Assembly: GCA_902763155.1 (NCBI GenBank)
Contig: CACWQS010000007.1
Location: forward strand, 1 to 64,000
Source of the DNA: an uncultured Pseudomonadota bacterium
GTDB taxonomy: Bacteria; Pseudomonadota; Alphaproteobacteria; RF32; CAG-239
Reading direction: 5' to 3'
Length of the DNA: 64,000 bases
The notes under the pieces are model-generated. The model was not told the origin of the DNA and did no database searches. It saw only the letters and a list, made by a program, of their open reading frames with translations. Numbering within the stretch: the stretch's first letter is position 1; every line of letters starts with the position of its first letter. Below are positions 19,430 through 29,321 of the stretch, piece after piece. The position numbers were made by a program, and so were the translations under genes.

Positions 19430-21178
19430 TTACATCTTTATCATAAACGCTGGTAACACTGTATCATATTGCAACCGTTTGAAAAGTTTTAAATAGCGAA
19501 TATCAACACCGCTGTGCATAAGCAACTTTCTTTCTTTTACTTGTCCCGCGAGCAATAATTCACTGATTTTTTCACTGAAAGTTTTGGAACGTGGATATTC
19601 TGCCAAAATAAATTTTGCATCTTCGCTCAAACCGGCTGCTTTTCTGGCACTCTCAATCGCTTCAGCATATCCGCCCATCATATCGACCAAGCCTACTTCA
19701 AAGGCTTGCCATCCGAGCCAAACTCGACCACGGGCAATATCATTGATATTTCTCTTTAAATGTCTGTTTTCTACTACTTTTTGTGTAAAATCGTCATAAA
19801 TTTCATCCAACGAAGCATTAAATAAACGTTTTTCTTCTGCTGAAAACGGTTTATTAACACTTAAAATATCAGCATTTTGCCCGATTTTGATTTCCGCCCA
19901 ATTAACTCCGATTTTTTGCCACATTTGTTGTAATGAAACTTTACCGCCCAAAACACCGATAGAACCGGTAATTGTTGTCGGTTCGGCAATTATCTTATCT
20001 CCGGCTAAAGCAATATAATAGCCACCTGATGCCGCATACCCGCTCATCGAAATAATAATCGGTATGTGTTTTTCTATTTTCAAATTTTTCAGAGCATTAT
20101 ATATTTCATCAGAAGCATTATAATCGCCGCCAGGACTGTCAATTCGCACAATAATAGCCTTCAAATTAGGTAAATCGGCTATTTCGGCAATATCTGAAGC
20201 CACGCTTTTACTGCCTATTACAATTTCTCCGTCAAATTCATTGGAGCTTTCGCCCTTATCTATTACTCCGCTTAAAGTCAAATATGCTATAACCGGTAAA
20301 TCTCCTTCGTGAGTTTTTATAGCCTGAGCATAATCTTCTACGGCAATATAATTCTCAACATTTTCTTTTTGTAAATTCTTTTCTAATTCAGGTAAATACA
20401 TTATGCCGTCAATCAGTCCCAATTCTACCCCTTTTTCCGCAGAAAAAGGAGCCTGATTAACCAATTTTTTTACCTCTTTTAATTGTCTGTTTTGTTCAAT
20501 TCCGCTGATTAAAACATCAGACAGCCCTTGCGCCAGATTATTCATATCTTTCCGGTATGATGCCGACATATTTTTATCGGTGAGCGACATCATTGCCGTT
20601 TTATATTCGTATCTTGCAAAAAACTCCGGTTCTATTCCCAACTTATCCAAAAGCGAACGCACAAAAGGAACTTCTATCGCAATACCTGTCAGACCGATGG
20701 TGGTATGTGGTTGCATATATATTTTATCAAAAAAAGTAGCTAAATAATATTCACGATTACCCTGCCCCAGAGGTCCGAAGCCTTGTGAGAAAACATAAGC
20801 CTTTTTGCCATGACCGCGAAAATAGGCAACAGCTCTTGCTATATCTTGAACTTGAGCAAGCTCCAAATCGGTGGTATCAAGCCGTGCTACTAAGGCTTTA
20901 ATATGGTTATCATGTGCCGCTAATTCTATACTTTGGATAATTTTTGAGAGTTTAATACTCGATTCTTCGGTAATTTCAGATAATAAGCTATCATCTTCTG
21001 CTTCGGTAATATGGTGCGAAAAATCAATAGTCAAAGCACTATTATCCGGCACATATACACCGCCGCGATTATATAAATTAACAATTACCGCTCCAATACC
21101 GATTATAAGGACAATTCCACCTAAAATGGCACAAAATGATTTTATAAACTTCCAGATTTTCTGCTTTAATTTTTTCAT
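19430..21178 (-). CDS. sppA: Signal peptide peptidase SppA, long (67K) type
   Basis: Inner-membrane serine protease of 582 residues that degrades cleaved signal peptides. One N-terminal anchor (about 13-34) precedes two tandem ClpP-like domains. The general-base Lys is in ARYEYKTAMMSLTDKNMS in the first domain. The nucleophile Ser is in SGYAASGGYYIALAGDKI in the second, followed by TTITGSIGVLGG. The Ser/Lys arrangement split across two domains matches E. coli SppA rather than the short SppA36 form. It lies between plsC and gatC. Confidence 0.93.
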   Translation of the reverse strand: MKKLKQKIWKFIKSFCAILGGIVLIIGIGAVIVNLYNRGGVYVPDNSALTIDFSHHITEAEDDSLLSEITEESSIKLSKIIQSIELAAHDNHIKALVARLDTTDLELAQVQDIARAVAYFRGHGKKAYVFSQGFGPLGQGNREYYLATFFDKIYMQPHTTIGLTGIAIEVPFVRSLLDKLGIEPEFFARYEYKTAMMSLTDKNMSASYRKDMNNLAQGLSDVLISGIEQNRQLKEVKKLVNQAPFSAEKGVELGLIDGIMYLPELEKNLQKENVENYIAVEDYAQAIKTHEGDLPVIAYLTLSGVIDKGESSNEFDGEIVIGSKSVASDIAEIADLPNLKAIIVRIDSPGGDYNASDEIYNALKNLKIEKHIPIIISMSGYAASGGYYIALAGDKIIAEPTTITGSIGVLGGKVSLQQMWQKIGVNWAEIKIGQNADILSVNKPFSAEEKRLFNASLDEIYDDFTQKVVENRHLKRNINDIARGRVWLGWQAFEVGLVDMMGGYAEAIESARKAAGLSEDAKFILAEYPRSKTFSEKISELLLAGQVKERKLLMHSGVDIRYLKLFKRLQYDTVLPAFMIKM

Positions 21179-21188
21179 TGCTTTTATA

Positions 21189-21950
21189 CTAATCTTTTTT
21201 TGCTAAAAATTTTGCCACATAAGGATATTTTTCCACGGTTTCCGCATTTAATTCGGCACATTTTGTTTCAATAGCTGTTTCCAGTTCCTGCATAAATTGC
21301 TCTTTGGTTTTGCCTTTGGCGCTTATTGCCGGTAAAAACTCAAATACTGCAGTCCCCGGATAACGCAAGAAAGAATTTTTTGCCCAGAAAAAGCCGGTGT
21401 TAATCGCCACCGGAATCACCGGTAAATCCAAATTTTCCGCCAAAAACATAATCCCTGATTTATACCCTTTGGTCGTTCCCGGCTGACAACGGGTTCCTTC
21501 CGGAAAAATTACCACCGGACGGCCGGTATCGGTGCGTTTTTTCACCTCAGATAACATATGCTTCATAGCCGCCGCCCCGCCTTTGCGATTAACCGGAATC
21601 ATACCATAAAAATATTGCGCCCAACCGAAAAACGGCATATAAACCAGTTCTTTTTTCAAAATATAGGTGGTTGTAGGCACAAACTGAGTAAATGAATATG
21701 TTTCCAGAGCCGATTCGTGTTTGCAGGCATAAATGGCATTTTGCGGCAGTATATTTTCTTTACCCCTCACATCAAATTTAATACCGGCAAACAAATGAAC
21801 CCAATACAGAGCTATCGGCATTACAATTTTATCCCAGTAATAAATAGAACATTTGCGCGGTAAGAGTGCCACCGGAAGTTGGATAATACAACCAACCATC
21901 AGAGTTCCGAAATATAATCCGTTAGCTAATAAAGATCGAATATATAACAT
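21189..21950 (-). CDS. plsC: 1-acyl-sn-glycerol-3-phosphate acyltransferase
   Basis: Membrane acyltransferase of 253 residues that makes phosphatidic acid from lysophosphatidic acid. An N-terminal hydrophobic segment (about 8-30) is followed by the acyltransferase boxes: CKHESALETYSF, a variant of HX4D with Glu in the last position, then PVNRKGG, the phosphate-binding FPEGTRCQPG, and VIPVAINTGFFW. The Glu variant is seen in some alphaproteobacterial PlsC proteins. GGAG lies seven bases before the ATG, and it starts one base after the upstream gene. Confidence 0.93.
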   Translation of the reverse strand: MLYIRSLLANGLYFGTLMVGCIIQLPVALLPRKCSIYYWDKIVMPIALYWVHLFAGIKFDVRGKENILPQNAIYACKHESALETYSFTQFVPTTTYILKKELVYMPFFGWAQYFYGMIPVNRKGGAAAMKHMLSEVKKRTDTGRPVVIFPEGTRCQPGTTKGYKSGIMFLAENLDLPVIPVAINTGFFWAKNSFLRYPGTAVFEFLPAISAKGKTKEQFMQELETAIETKCAELNAETVEKYPYVAKFLAKKD

Positions 21951-21951
21951 A

Positions 21952-22545
21952 TTATTTCTCCAGTAATTGCAAGCGACGATGATTAAGATAAGTATATAAA
22001 AACTTATTATATTCCGCCGCTAAAAGTTTGAAGGTTGAAAAAGAATGCCACCATTTTTTTATAATTTTTTCTGAATAAACCGGATGTGCTATTACTTTAA
22101 CCGGTAAGCTGTAAACCGACAATTCTTCCAGCGCTCGCGGCAGATGATAATTAGAAGTTACCAGATGTAAAGAATGCACATCATTTTGAGTAATCCAATC
22201 GACAATTTCTGCCGCATTACCTATGGTATCGGTTGCATTATAACCCAAATATATTTTATGCGAATCGTTAATTTTTATTTTTGATTTTTTTTCAATTTCT
22301 TGCAATGATGTTTTTTTAGAAACTCCGGAAATAAATAATTTATCACCGATACCATTGTTTAGAAGAGAAATCCCCTCCTCAATACGATGTCTTCCTCCAG
22401 TTAAAACCACAATGGCATCAGTTCTATCTTTTGAAATTTGGTAAGAATCGATTTGCCGCACAAAAAAAACAAACCCCAAGCACCAAAGTAACATGGCACT
22501 AAAGATAGAAGAAAACAGTAATAATATTGTTTTTTTTACCTGCAT
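21952..22545 (-). CDS. YdcF/SanA-family (DUF218) membrane protein
   Basis: Protein of 197 residues with one N-terminal membrane anchor (about 6-28) and a periplasmic DUF218 domain. The conserved nucleotide-fold pattern is visible: DAIVVLTGGRHRIEEGISLL, DKLFISGV, then NAAEIVDWI and LVTSNYHLPRALEEL. Members of the family (YdcF, SanA, ElyC) have been tied to envelope homeostasis, but the biochemical activity is poorly defined. It lies between ftsX and plsC with one-base spacings, so it is probably co-expressed with them. Confidence 0.85.
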   Translation of the reverse strand: MQVKKTILLLFSSIFSAMLLWCLGFVFFVRQIDSYQISKDRTDAIVVLTGGRHRIEEGISLLNNGIGDKLFISGVSKKTSLQEIEKKSKIKINDSHKIYLGYNATDTIGNAAEIVDWITQNDVHSLHLVTSNYHLPRALEELSVYSLPVKVIAHPVYSEKIIKKWWHSFSTFKLLAAEYNKFLYTYLNHRRLQLLEK

Positions 22546-22546
22546 C

Positions 22547-23461
22547 TTAAACCATTTTCTCCAACGATTTTCGCACTGTCCAATATGAAGTTAGCATAGC
22601 GTAAAACAGAGAAAACAACGGAGTAAGCATAATCAGTGTCCATGCATAATTAGACAGACTGGCACCGTTTAGAAGTCCGCTACCGGTTGACATACCATAA
22701 CGCCCCACCAAAAGAATACACGGCACTGCTGCCAATAACCCGATAATACCGGAGAAAAATCCTATTTTAGCATAGTCTATGGCATATAACTTGGCGATAA
22801 ATCTATCCTTAGCCCCGATAATGTGCAGAATTTCAATCGACTCGAAATTTATATTTAAACTGGTGCGCGCCGAATAATATATGGAAAATGCGCAAATTGC
22901 CACCACCATCAGCAAAATTGCCAAAGCAATTGTTTTCAATGAGGTGGCAAATTTTATCAATCGATTAAGCCATAAACGGTGATTATCAATTGAAGCATTC
23001 GGAGTTAATTGTTTCAAACCGCGAGTAATTTCATCATAGTTGAGCTCGGCATCAGGTTTTAAGCGCACGTCTAAAAGTTGCGGAATCGGTAAAGTTGACA
23101 TATCAACCTTTGTACCTATCCATGGCGTCATCAATTTTTTAATGGCTTGCTCATCTAAAGTTCGCACTTCGGCAACTCCTGATACTTTTTCAATAAACTG
23201 TTCCACTTTATGCAGTTGCTCTTGCGTTTTAGTTTTATCTATATGTTTATCGGCGTTTTCTATCGGCGAAATTTGCACGGTTATTGAACCGGTAATATCT
23301 TTTTCCCAACTACCGGCCATTGAACTGATAGACATAAAAATCGCCAACACAACCACAAACAAATACATATATATGGAAGTCAAAACATACATGAAGACAG
23401 ATGTATCATTATCTTCAGCCGGAATCTCGTGTTTTTGTCCCATTAATAAATCTCTGCGCAT
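22547..23461 (-). CDS. ftsX: Cell division protein FtsX
   Basis: Polytopic membrane partner of FtsE, 304 residues. FtsEX at the division septum couples ATP hydrolysis to activation of cell-wall hydrolases. One N-terminal span (about 25-48), a periplasmic domain of about 110 residues, then three more spans (about 175-195, 222-245, 270-292) match the family. AGGAG precedes the ATG at 23461. It follows ftsE by nine bases. Confidence 0.93.
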   Translation of the reverse strand: MRRDLLMGQKHEIPAEDNDTSVFMYVLTSIYMYLFVVVLAIFMSISSMAGSWEKDITGSITVQISPIENADKHIDKTKTQEQLHKVEQFIEKVSGVAEVRTLDEQAIKKLMTPWIGTKVDMSTLPIPQLLDVRLKPDAELNYDEITRGLKQLTPNASIDNHRLWLNRLIKFATSLKTIALAILLMVVAICAFSIYYSARTSLNINFESIEILHIIGAKDRFIAKLYAIDYAKIGFFSGIIGLLAAVPCILLVGRYGMSTGSGLLNGASLSNYAWTLIMLTPLFSLFYAMLTSYWTVRKSLEKMV

Positions 23462-23470
23462 AATTTTCTC

Positions 23471-24169
23471 CTATATATGTTGCAATGCCGGATAAAGTTT
23501 TGCCGAGCCATCGTGTAAATGAATTCGCGGATAGTTATATGTAGACGTTAGTTGTTCATTATGGGTAGCAATAATAATCGTTGTTCCGACCTTATTAAGT
23601 TCTACAAACAGACGCATCAATTTATTGGCAATTTCCGAATCTACGCTACCGGTAGGCTCGTCGGCAAACAAAATATCCGGACGATTTATTACAGCTCTGG
23701 CTATGGCAACACGTTGTTTTTCACCACCGGAAAGAGTACTGCATTTTTTGTAAATACTTTTATGTAACTCTACCCATTGCAAAAGCTCCACTACACGACG
23801 GTAAATTTCTTTTTCGTTCATACCTCGCACCCGCAAAGGTAAAGCAATGTTGTCATACACACTCATATTTTCCAGCAAACGGAAATCTTGAAACACCACG
23901 CCGATACGTTGACGCATTTCAGCTAATGTATCACGGTTCGAAAAATTGATATTTTGCCCGAATACCTTTAAAATTCCTTTACTTGGTCGTTTGACCAAAT
24001 ACAGCATACTAAGAAGTGTGGTTTTACCGGAACCGCTTCGTCCGGTAATAAAAGTGAACGAACCGTTGTCCAGTGATAATTGCACATTACTTAAAACATC
24101 AGTTCCGTCATATCCCACGGCAACATTTTGCATATCAATAATTGCCTGTGTATTTGTTGTTTCCGTCAT
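23471..24169 (-). CDS. ftsE: Cell division ATP-binding protein FtsE
   Basis: ABC ATPase of 232 residues. Walker A GRSGSGKTTLLSML, Q loop VFQDFRLLENM, signature [14 protein letters not shown], Walker B ILFADEPTGSVD and switch His IIATHN are all visible. The start at 24169 is chosen over an in-frame ATG nine codons upstream because AAAGGAG lies six to seven bases before it. It is the first gene of the minus-strand run and is divergent from the zinc-ribbon gene at 24287, so the promoters of both must lie in 24170-24286. Confidence 0.94.
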   Translation of the reverse strand: MTETTNTQAIIDMQNVAVGYDGTDVLSNVQLSLDNGSFTFITGRSGSGKTTLLSMLYLVKRPSKGILKVFGQNINFSNRDTLAEMRQRIGVVFQDFRLLENMSVYDNIALPLRVRGMNEKEIYRRVVELLQWVELHKSIYKKCSTLSGGEKQRVAIARAVINRPDILFADEPTGSVDSEIANKLMRLFVELNKVGTTIIIATHNEQLTSTYNYPRIHLHDGSAKLYPALQHI

Positions 24170-24286
24170 AAAAAAACTCCTTTGCTTTCTTGGCATATAC
24201 GTTACAACAATAATCTATTTAATAAAATACTTTTTTTAATTGCTTCTGCATAATTTTGGAATATAGTGTAAAAAAAAGAGGTTAAG

Positions 24287-25060
24287 ATGTTAATAAGTTG
24301 TCCTAAATGTGTTGCCGTGTATAATATTGCGGCTGATAAAATACCGGAACAAGGCCGTCGTTTCAAATGTGTGGAATGCGGTAATGTGTGGACGGTATAT
24401 CCAAGAGATGTTTCCGATATCGAGCCGGAAAATAAGATTAAAGCACAAAAGATTTTACAAAATGAAAACGATATGAAGGAAATGTTTCATCGTTTATCTA
24501 AAGATACCGACAACTTATTCGCAGGTAATGAGGAAATAGTTTACAGTAAAAGCATGAATTCTGCTCAAGATAAATTAACAGAGCCTATAGATATTGCTAA
24601 GCGGAAAATACAGGTTCTATTCTCTCCTTTTTTATTAAACGGATTCATTTTATTTTTCATCGCTATTTTTACCGTGTTCATCGGTTATTTTAACAGATAT
24701 GAAATTGTCCGTTTTGCACCGGCGATGGAAAGCTTTTACAATAATCTGAATTTGAATAGTGTTTATTCCGCTCGTAACGTGATATTCGACCAGCTTGATG
24801 TTAAGCCGGTTAAACATGGCATGAAGCATTTTGTGGAAATATCCGGTCGGTTGTATAATCAGGGACCGTATAAAGCCAAATTGCTGCCGATTGTTGCCCG
24901 TTTGGAAACAAATACCGGCGAGATGATGGTCACTGCAACAAAATTACCGTCAATAAAAGACCTTCCACCACGGATGAGTGCGATGTTTTTTATGATATTG
25001 GAAAATAAAACCGCTGAGGCTAAAATTATTCGTTTATCTTTTGCCGAAAACGGTAAATAA
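24287..25060 (+). CDS. MJ0042-type zinc-ribbon membrane protein
   Basis: A 257-residue protein with an N-terminal zinc ribbon of two CxxC pairs (ISCPKCVAVYNI, then RFKCVECGNVW). A linker of about 75 residues and a single membrane span (about 113-133) lead to an extracytoplasmic DUF3426-like domain containing SGRLYNQGPYKAKL. Such proteins are common beside ftsE in alphaproteobacteria, but their role is unknown. GAGG precedes the ATG. It is followed by the yqeY-like gene and dnaG, probably as one transcript. Confidence 0.85.
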   Translation: MLISCPKCVAVYNIAADKIPEQGRRFKCVECGNVWTVYPRDVSDIEPENKIKAQKILQNENDMKEMFHRLSKDTDNLFAGNEEIVYSKSMNSAQDKLTEPIDIAKRKIQVLFSPFLLNGFILFFIAIFTVFIGYFNRYEIVRFAPAMESFYNNLNLNSVYSARNVIFDQLDVKPVKHGMKHFVEISGRLYNQGPYKAKLLPIVARLETNTGEMMVTATKLPSIKDLPPRMSAMFFMILENKTAEAKIIRLSFAENGK

Positions 25061-25082
25061 CCTAAATAATATGGAGATAAAA

Positions 25083-25535
25083 ATGTTAAGAGATGATTTG
25101 CAAAACAGTTTAAAAGAAGCAATGAAACAAAGAGATACCAAAACCGTCAATGCCGTGCGATTGATTATTGCCGGTCAGAAGGAAAAGGATGTTGAAGCAC
25201 GCGGTAAAGGTAGAGAAAAAGCCGATGATACCGAGCTTTTAGCCATGATGCAAACCATGATTAAACAACGTAACGAATCTATTCGTATTTATACCGAAGG
25301 CAATCGTGCCGATTTGGCAACTAAAGAGCAAGATGAAATTGATGTTATCTCTCGCTTTTTACCGAAGCAAATGAGTGCCGAAGAAATAAATGCCGCCATC
25401 AAAGAAGCCATTAGTGCCACAGGTGCCGCCGGTATTAAAGATATGGGAAAAGTTATGGGAGCCTTAAAAACGAAATATACCGGTCAGATGGATTTTGGTG
25501 CGGCTTCCGGCATTATCAAACAACTTCTGGGATAG
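25083..25535 (+). CDS. GatB/YqeY domain protein
   Basis: A 150-residue stand-alone version of the GatB tail domain (MLRDDLQNSLKEAMKQRDTK, then ISRFLPKQMSAEEINAAI and GAAGIKDMGKVMGALKTKY). It is thought to contact tRNA, but its role is not established. The start at 25083 is set by GGAG seven bases upstream; an earlier in-frame ATG lies inside the previous gene. It sits 15 bases before dnaG, a common alphaproteobacterial arrangement. Confidence 0.9.
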   Translation: MLRDDLQNSLKEAMKQRDTKTVNAVRLIIAGQKEKDVEARGKGREKADDTELLAMMQTMIKQRNESIRIYTEGNRADLATKEQDEIDVISRFLPKQMSAEEINAAIKEAISATGAAGIKDMGKVMGALKTKYTGQMDFGAASGIIKQLLG

Positions 25536-25550
25536 TTTTAAGCATCTAAG

Positions 25551-27383
25551 ATGACGGATGATTTACAAAAATTTTTAGATGAATTAAGAAGTCGGCTTTC
25601 GATTGTCGATATTATCGGTCAAAAGGTAAAATTGACCAAACGAGGGCGAGAATATATTGGTTTGTGCCCGTTTCACCATGAAAAGACTCCGTCATTTACC
25701 ATTAACGAAAGCAAAGGTTTTTACCATTGTTTCGGTTGCGGTGCGCATGGAGATATTATACGCTTTTTGATGGAGGCTGAAGGATTGCCGTTTATGGAAG
25801 CGGTTAAAAAATTGGCGGATAAGGCCAATTTGCCGATGCCGGTATTTTCCAAAGAAAGCCAAGAACAAAGCCAAAAACGTAAATCTCTGTATGAAATAAT
25901 GGATATGGCGGCGGCATTTTTTGAAAAGAATCTAAAGATGCCGATTGGTGCCTACGGATTGCGCTATTTTAAGGAGAAACGCGGTTTAAGTGATGATATT
26001 ATCCAAAAATTTCGTTTGGGGTATGCGCCCAACAATAACGGCTTAAAAGCCCTACTCCTTTCCAAAGGCGTTTCCGAGCAAGATATGGCGGAATTGGGGC
26101 TGATTGCGATACCTGAGGATAAAAACCGTCAGTCACACGATTTTTTCCGCGAACGAGTGATGATTCCGATTATGGATAAACAAGGCAATGTGATTGCCTT
26201 CGGTGGTCGCATAATGGACAACAGTCAACCCAAATATCTTAATTCACCGGAAACTCCGATTTTTAATAAACGCCGTATCCTTTATAATATGACGCATGCT
26301 CGCGAATCGGCTTACCAGAATAAGCGACTGATTATTTGCGAAGGGTATATGGATGTTATCGCGCTTGACAGCTTCGGCTTTAATTATGCGGTAGCACCGC
26401 TCGGAACGGCATTGACCGAAGAACAAATCTTAGAAGCATGGAAAGTTTGTCCTAACCCGATTTTATGTTTTGACGGCGACGGAGCCGGTATTAAAGCGGC
26501 GATTCGTTCTATTGACAGAGTGTTACCGATTTTGCGTGCCGGATATTCGGTCAGTTATATCTTTTTGAAAGAAAAGAAGGATCCGGACGAACTGTTGCAC
26601 ACCTTAGGACCGGCGGTATTTGAGCAATATTTACAACGCGCTAAACCTTTGGTTGATATTCTGTGGCACAAATGCAAAATGAACAAAGATACTTCAACAC
26701 CAGAACAAAAAGCTCTGATAGAAAAAGAGGTTTATGAGGAAGTCGGTAAAATCAAAGATGCACAAATTCGCAGTTATTATGCTCAAGAAATGAAACAACG
26801 CATATATTATACCTTCGGCAAGGGCGCGCAGATTAAAAAGCAACAAAATGAGCAAAGTGGAACCAATGCAAATGTTTCGCAGCCGACTAAGCGTTTCGGC
26901 TCTCAAACTTCAACCGGTTATAATTTGGTTAAAAAGCCTCCGTTATCTGATTTGGATTTGCGTAATGTTGTTGCGGCATTGATTTTGTATCCGGAATTAA
27001 TCAGCAAATATGAAGAGCGCTTATCGTCATTTGAAATAGGTAATTCGCAAATGGCGAAGATTTTAACGGATATTATCGAAATCAATCAGGAAGATGGGCA
27101 TCTTGACAGTGATATATTGCTTGAAAAAATTAAGTTAAATTTTACCGGCGAAATCGGTGATTTGTGGGAGCTGAATATGTATCGCCAACAAAAACTGAGC
27201 ATGCAGGATTTAAATACTCAAATCAACAGCTGTTTAATTGCCATTCAACTTAAACAAATTGATGCCGACATCAAAGAATGTATGACTTCAATGCAGAATA
27301 ATCCGGCAGATTTGGAAGAAATCAATACTCGATACCAACAACTGGTTAAAGAACGCAATGCTCTTATTTTGGCACAAGAATAA
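25551..27383 (+). CDS. dnaG: DNA primase
   Basis: Synthesises RNA primers at the replication fork, 610 residues. The N-terminal CHC2 zinc ribbon (CPFHHEKTPSF, then GFYHCFGCGAHGD) is followed by the TOPRIM core with IICEGYMDVIAL, GTALTEEQ and CFDGDGAG (catalytic acidic residues). The C-terminal third is the DnaB-binding region. Unlike the classic rpsU-dnaG-rpoD cluster, rpoD lies over 4 kb downstream behind an inserted minus-strand block. It converges with the ABC permease gene with only four bases between the stops, and no terminator is visible. Confidence 0.96.
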   Translation: MTDDLQKFLDELRSRLSIVDIIGQKVKLTKRGREYIGLCPFHHEKTPSFTINESKGFYHCFGCGAHGDIIRFLMEAEGLPFMEAVKKLADKANLPMPVFSKESQEQSQKRKSLYEIMDMAAAFFEKNLKMPIGAYGLRYFKEKRGLSDDIIQKFRLGYAPNNNGLKALLLSKGVSEQDMAELGLIAIPEDKNRQSHDFFRERVMIPIMDKQGNVIAFGGRIMDNSQPKYLNSPETPIFNKRRILYNMTHARESAYQNKRLIICEGYMDVIALDSFGFNYAVAPLGTALTEEQILEAWKVCPNPILCFDGDGAGIKAAIRSIDRVLPILRAGYSVSYIFLKEKKDPDELLHTLGPAVFEQYLQRAKPLVDILWHKCKMNKDTSTPEQKALIEKEVYEEVGKIKDAQIRSYYAQEMKQRIYYTFGKGAQIKKQQNEQSGTNANVSQPTKRFGSQTSTGYNLVKKPPLSDLDLRNVVAALILYPELISKYEERLSSFEIGNSQMAKILTDIIEINQEDGHLDSDILLEKIKLNFTGEIGDLWELNMYRQQKLSMQDLNTQINSCLIAIQLKQIDADIKECMTSMQNNPADLEEINTRYQQLVKERNALILAQE

Positions 27384-27387
27384 ATAG

Positions 27388-28617
27388 TTATTCATATCTC
27401 AGCGCATTTATCGGATTTAATAATGACGCTTTATAAGCGGGGAAAAAGCCGAATAGCAAACCGACAATACCGGAAAAGCTAAACGGTAGCAATACATAAA
27501 ATGTCGATAATACTGCCGAAATAGAAGAAAAAAGCGGCAAAATAAGAGTGCCGATAATCCCTATGGCTACTCCGATTAAACCGCCGATAAGCGATAAAAT
27601 CAGCGCCTCCATCAAAAATTGCCACCGAATATCCCACCGCTTGGCGCCAATAGCCATTCGAATACCGATTTCTCTTGTTCGCTCGGTAACCGAAACCAAC
27701 ATAATGTTCATAATTCCGATACCACCGACAAGAAGTGAAATAGAGGCAATTGAACCGAGCAAAATTGTCATAATCTGCGTTGAAGATTGCATCATCTCCA
27801 TAAACTGCGTCAAATTCATAATAGAAAAATCATCTTCCTTATTCAGCCCTAAATTATGACGCTGGCGCAACAGAGCAGAAATTTCTTCTTGTGAAGTATA
27901 TGTATCTTCTGCCCGATAGGCCTGAAGCATAATCATATTAACCATATCCGGAAATTGAGTACCCGAAAGTTTTTTCTGCACGGTAGAAAGCGGCAAATAT
28001 ATCATATCATCTTGGTCTTGTCCAGGACCGCTTTGTCCTCGTGCCGGTAAAGCGCCGATAACGGTAAATGGAATTCCTTTAACCCGTATGGTTTTACCCA
28101 AAGGATCAATATCTCCAAACAGTTGTTTAACCACGGTTTGTCCTAAAATAGCCACTTTGTTGGCATTTTTCAAATCAGCTTCAGAAAACAAACGTCCGTA
28201 TGACAAATCCCATTCTTTAATTTCAAAATAGCGATTATCGGTGCCGATTATATTAGTAGCCCAGTTGGTATTACCATAAACAATTTGCCCGCTGTCATTA
28301 ACCACCGGTGCGGCGAGATGAATAGCCGCTACTTTTTCTTCAATGGCATTGGCATCGCCGTTTTTTAATGTCGGTTGCGAGCCGTGCCCCATGCGTGCAC
28401 CTCCGGAAGTGCTTGAGCCTGAGCGAATCATAATTAAATTAGTTCCCATTGAACGCATTTCGTTTTGCAGCGAAATTTGCGCCCCGTTACCGATGGATAG
28501 CATCACAATTACCGCCGCAACGCCGATAATAATTCCCAAACTGGTTAATACCGAGCGCATTTTATTGGCTTTGATAGCGCGTAAGGCAATTTTAGTTATG
28601 GTTCTTAATTCTATCAT
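27388..28617 (-). CDS. MacB-like ABC transporter permease
   Basis: Membrane subunit of 409 residues from the MacB/FtsX family. One N-terminal span (about 20-42), a large periplasmic domain (about 50-275) and three C-terminal spans (about 285-310, 335-360, 368-390), with TERTREIGIRMAIGAKRWDI after the second span. In E. coli MacB the ATPase is fused to this permease; here the two are separate genes. The start overlaps the ATPase stop as ATGA. With the adaptor and ATPase it should form a tripartite exporter, perhaps for a peptide, lipid or drug; substrate unknown. Confidence 0.88.
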   Translation of the reverse strand: MIELRTITKIALRAIKANKMRSVLTSLGIIIGVAAVIVMLSIGNGAQISLQNEMRSMGTNLIMIRSGSSTSGGARMGHGSQPTLKNGDANAIEEKVAAIHLAAPVVNDSGQIVYGNTNWATNIIGTDNRYFEIKEWDLSYGRLFSEADLKNANKVAILGQTVVKQLFGDIDPLGKTIRVKGIPFTVIGALPARGQSGPGQDQDDMIYLPLSTVQKKLSGTQFPDMVNMIMLQAYRAEDTYTSQEEISALLRQRHNLGLNKEDDFSIMNLTQFMEMMQSSTQIMTILLGSIASISLLVGGIGIMNIMLVSVTERTREIGIRMAIGAKRWDIRWQFLMEALILSLIGGLIGVAIGIIGTLILPLFSSISAVLSTFYVLLPFSFSGIVGLLFGFFPAYKASLLNPINALRYE

Positions 28618-29321
28618 TTACCTACTCTTTTCTTATTTAATGTATCGCTATGAATCTCTCCATCGACGATTTTTATAATTCTATCAGCATAAAGGGCGAT
28701 ATCTTCTTCGTGCGTTACCAAGATAATGGTGCGATTAAGTTCTTTATTCAATCGAGTAAAAAGCTCCATAATTTCCACACTCATCTTGGTATCCAAGTTA
28801 CCGGTCGGCTCATCAGCAAAAATAATCGGCGCATCGTTGACGATGGCACGAGCGATCGCCACGCGCTGTTGTTGTCCGCCGGAAAGTTGATTCGGTTGGT
28901 GATGCATACGCTCTTTCAATCCGACATCGGTCAACGCTTTAATAGCTTTTTTGCGTCGCGTTTTATCATCTAAGCCGGAATAAACCATCGGCAATTCCAC
29001 ATTTTCGAGTGCCGAAGTGCGCGAAAGCAAATTAAACCCCTGAAATACGAAACCTATTTTGCGATTGCGAATTTCCGCCAAGGCATCTGCATCAAGATTT
29101 TCGACATTTTTCCCGTCTAAAACATACTCGCCGTTTGTCGGAGTATCTAAGCAACCCAAAATATTCATTAAAGTAGACTTACCGGAACCTGAGGGGCCCA
29201 TAATCGCCACAAATTCACCGGATTTTATTTCTAAATCTATCCCTTTTAAAATTTCCAAATCAAAACCATCAAGCGGGTAACTCTTATGAATGTTTTTGAG
29301 TTTAATCAAAATTTCGGTCAT
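28614..29321 (-). CDS. MacB/LolD-type ABC transporter ATPase
   Basis: ATPase of 235 residues. Walker [17 protein letters not shown] loop VFQGFNLL, signature [14 protein letters not shown], Walker [13 protein letters not shown] and H loop LVTHEE are visible. Its ATG overlaps the adaptor stop as TAATG, and its stop overlaps the permease start as ATGA, so the three proteins are translationally linked. It powers the MacA-like/permease exporter. Confidence 0.93.
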   Translation of the reverse strand: MTEILIKLKNIHKSYPLDGFDLEILKGIDLEIKSGEFVAIMGPSGSGKSTLMNILGCLDTPTNGEYVLDGKNVENLDADALAEIRNRKIGFVFQGFNLLSRTSALENVELPMVYSGLDDKTRRKKAIKALTDVGLKERMHHQPNQLSGGQQQRVAIARAIVNDAPIIFADEPTGNLDTKMSVEIMELFTRLNKELNRTIILVTHEEDIALYADRIIKIVDGEIHSDTLNKKRVGK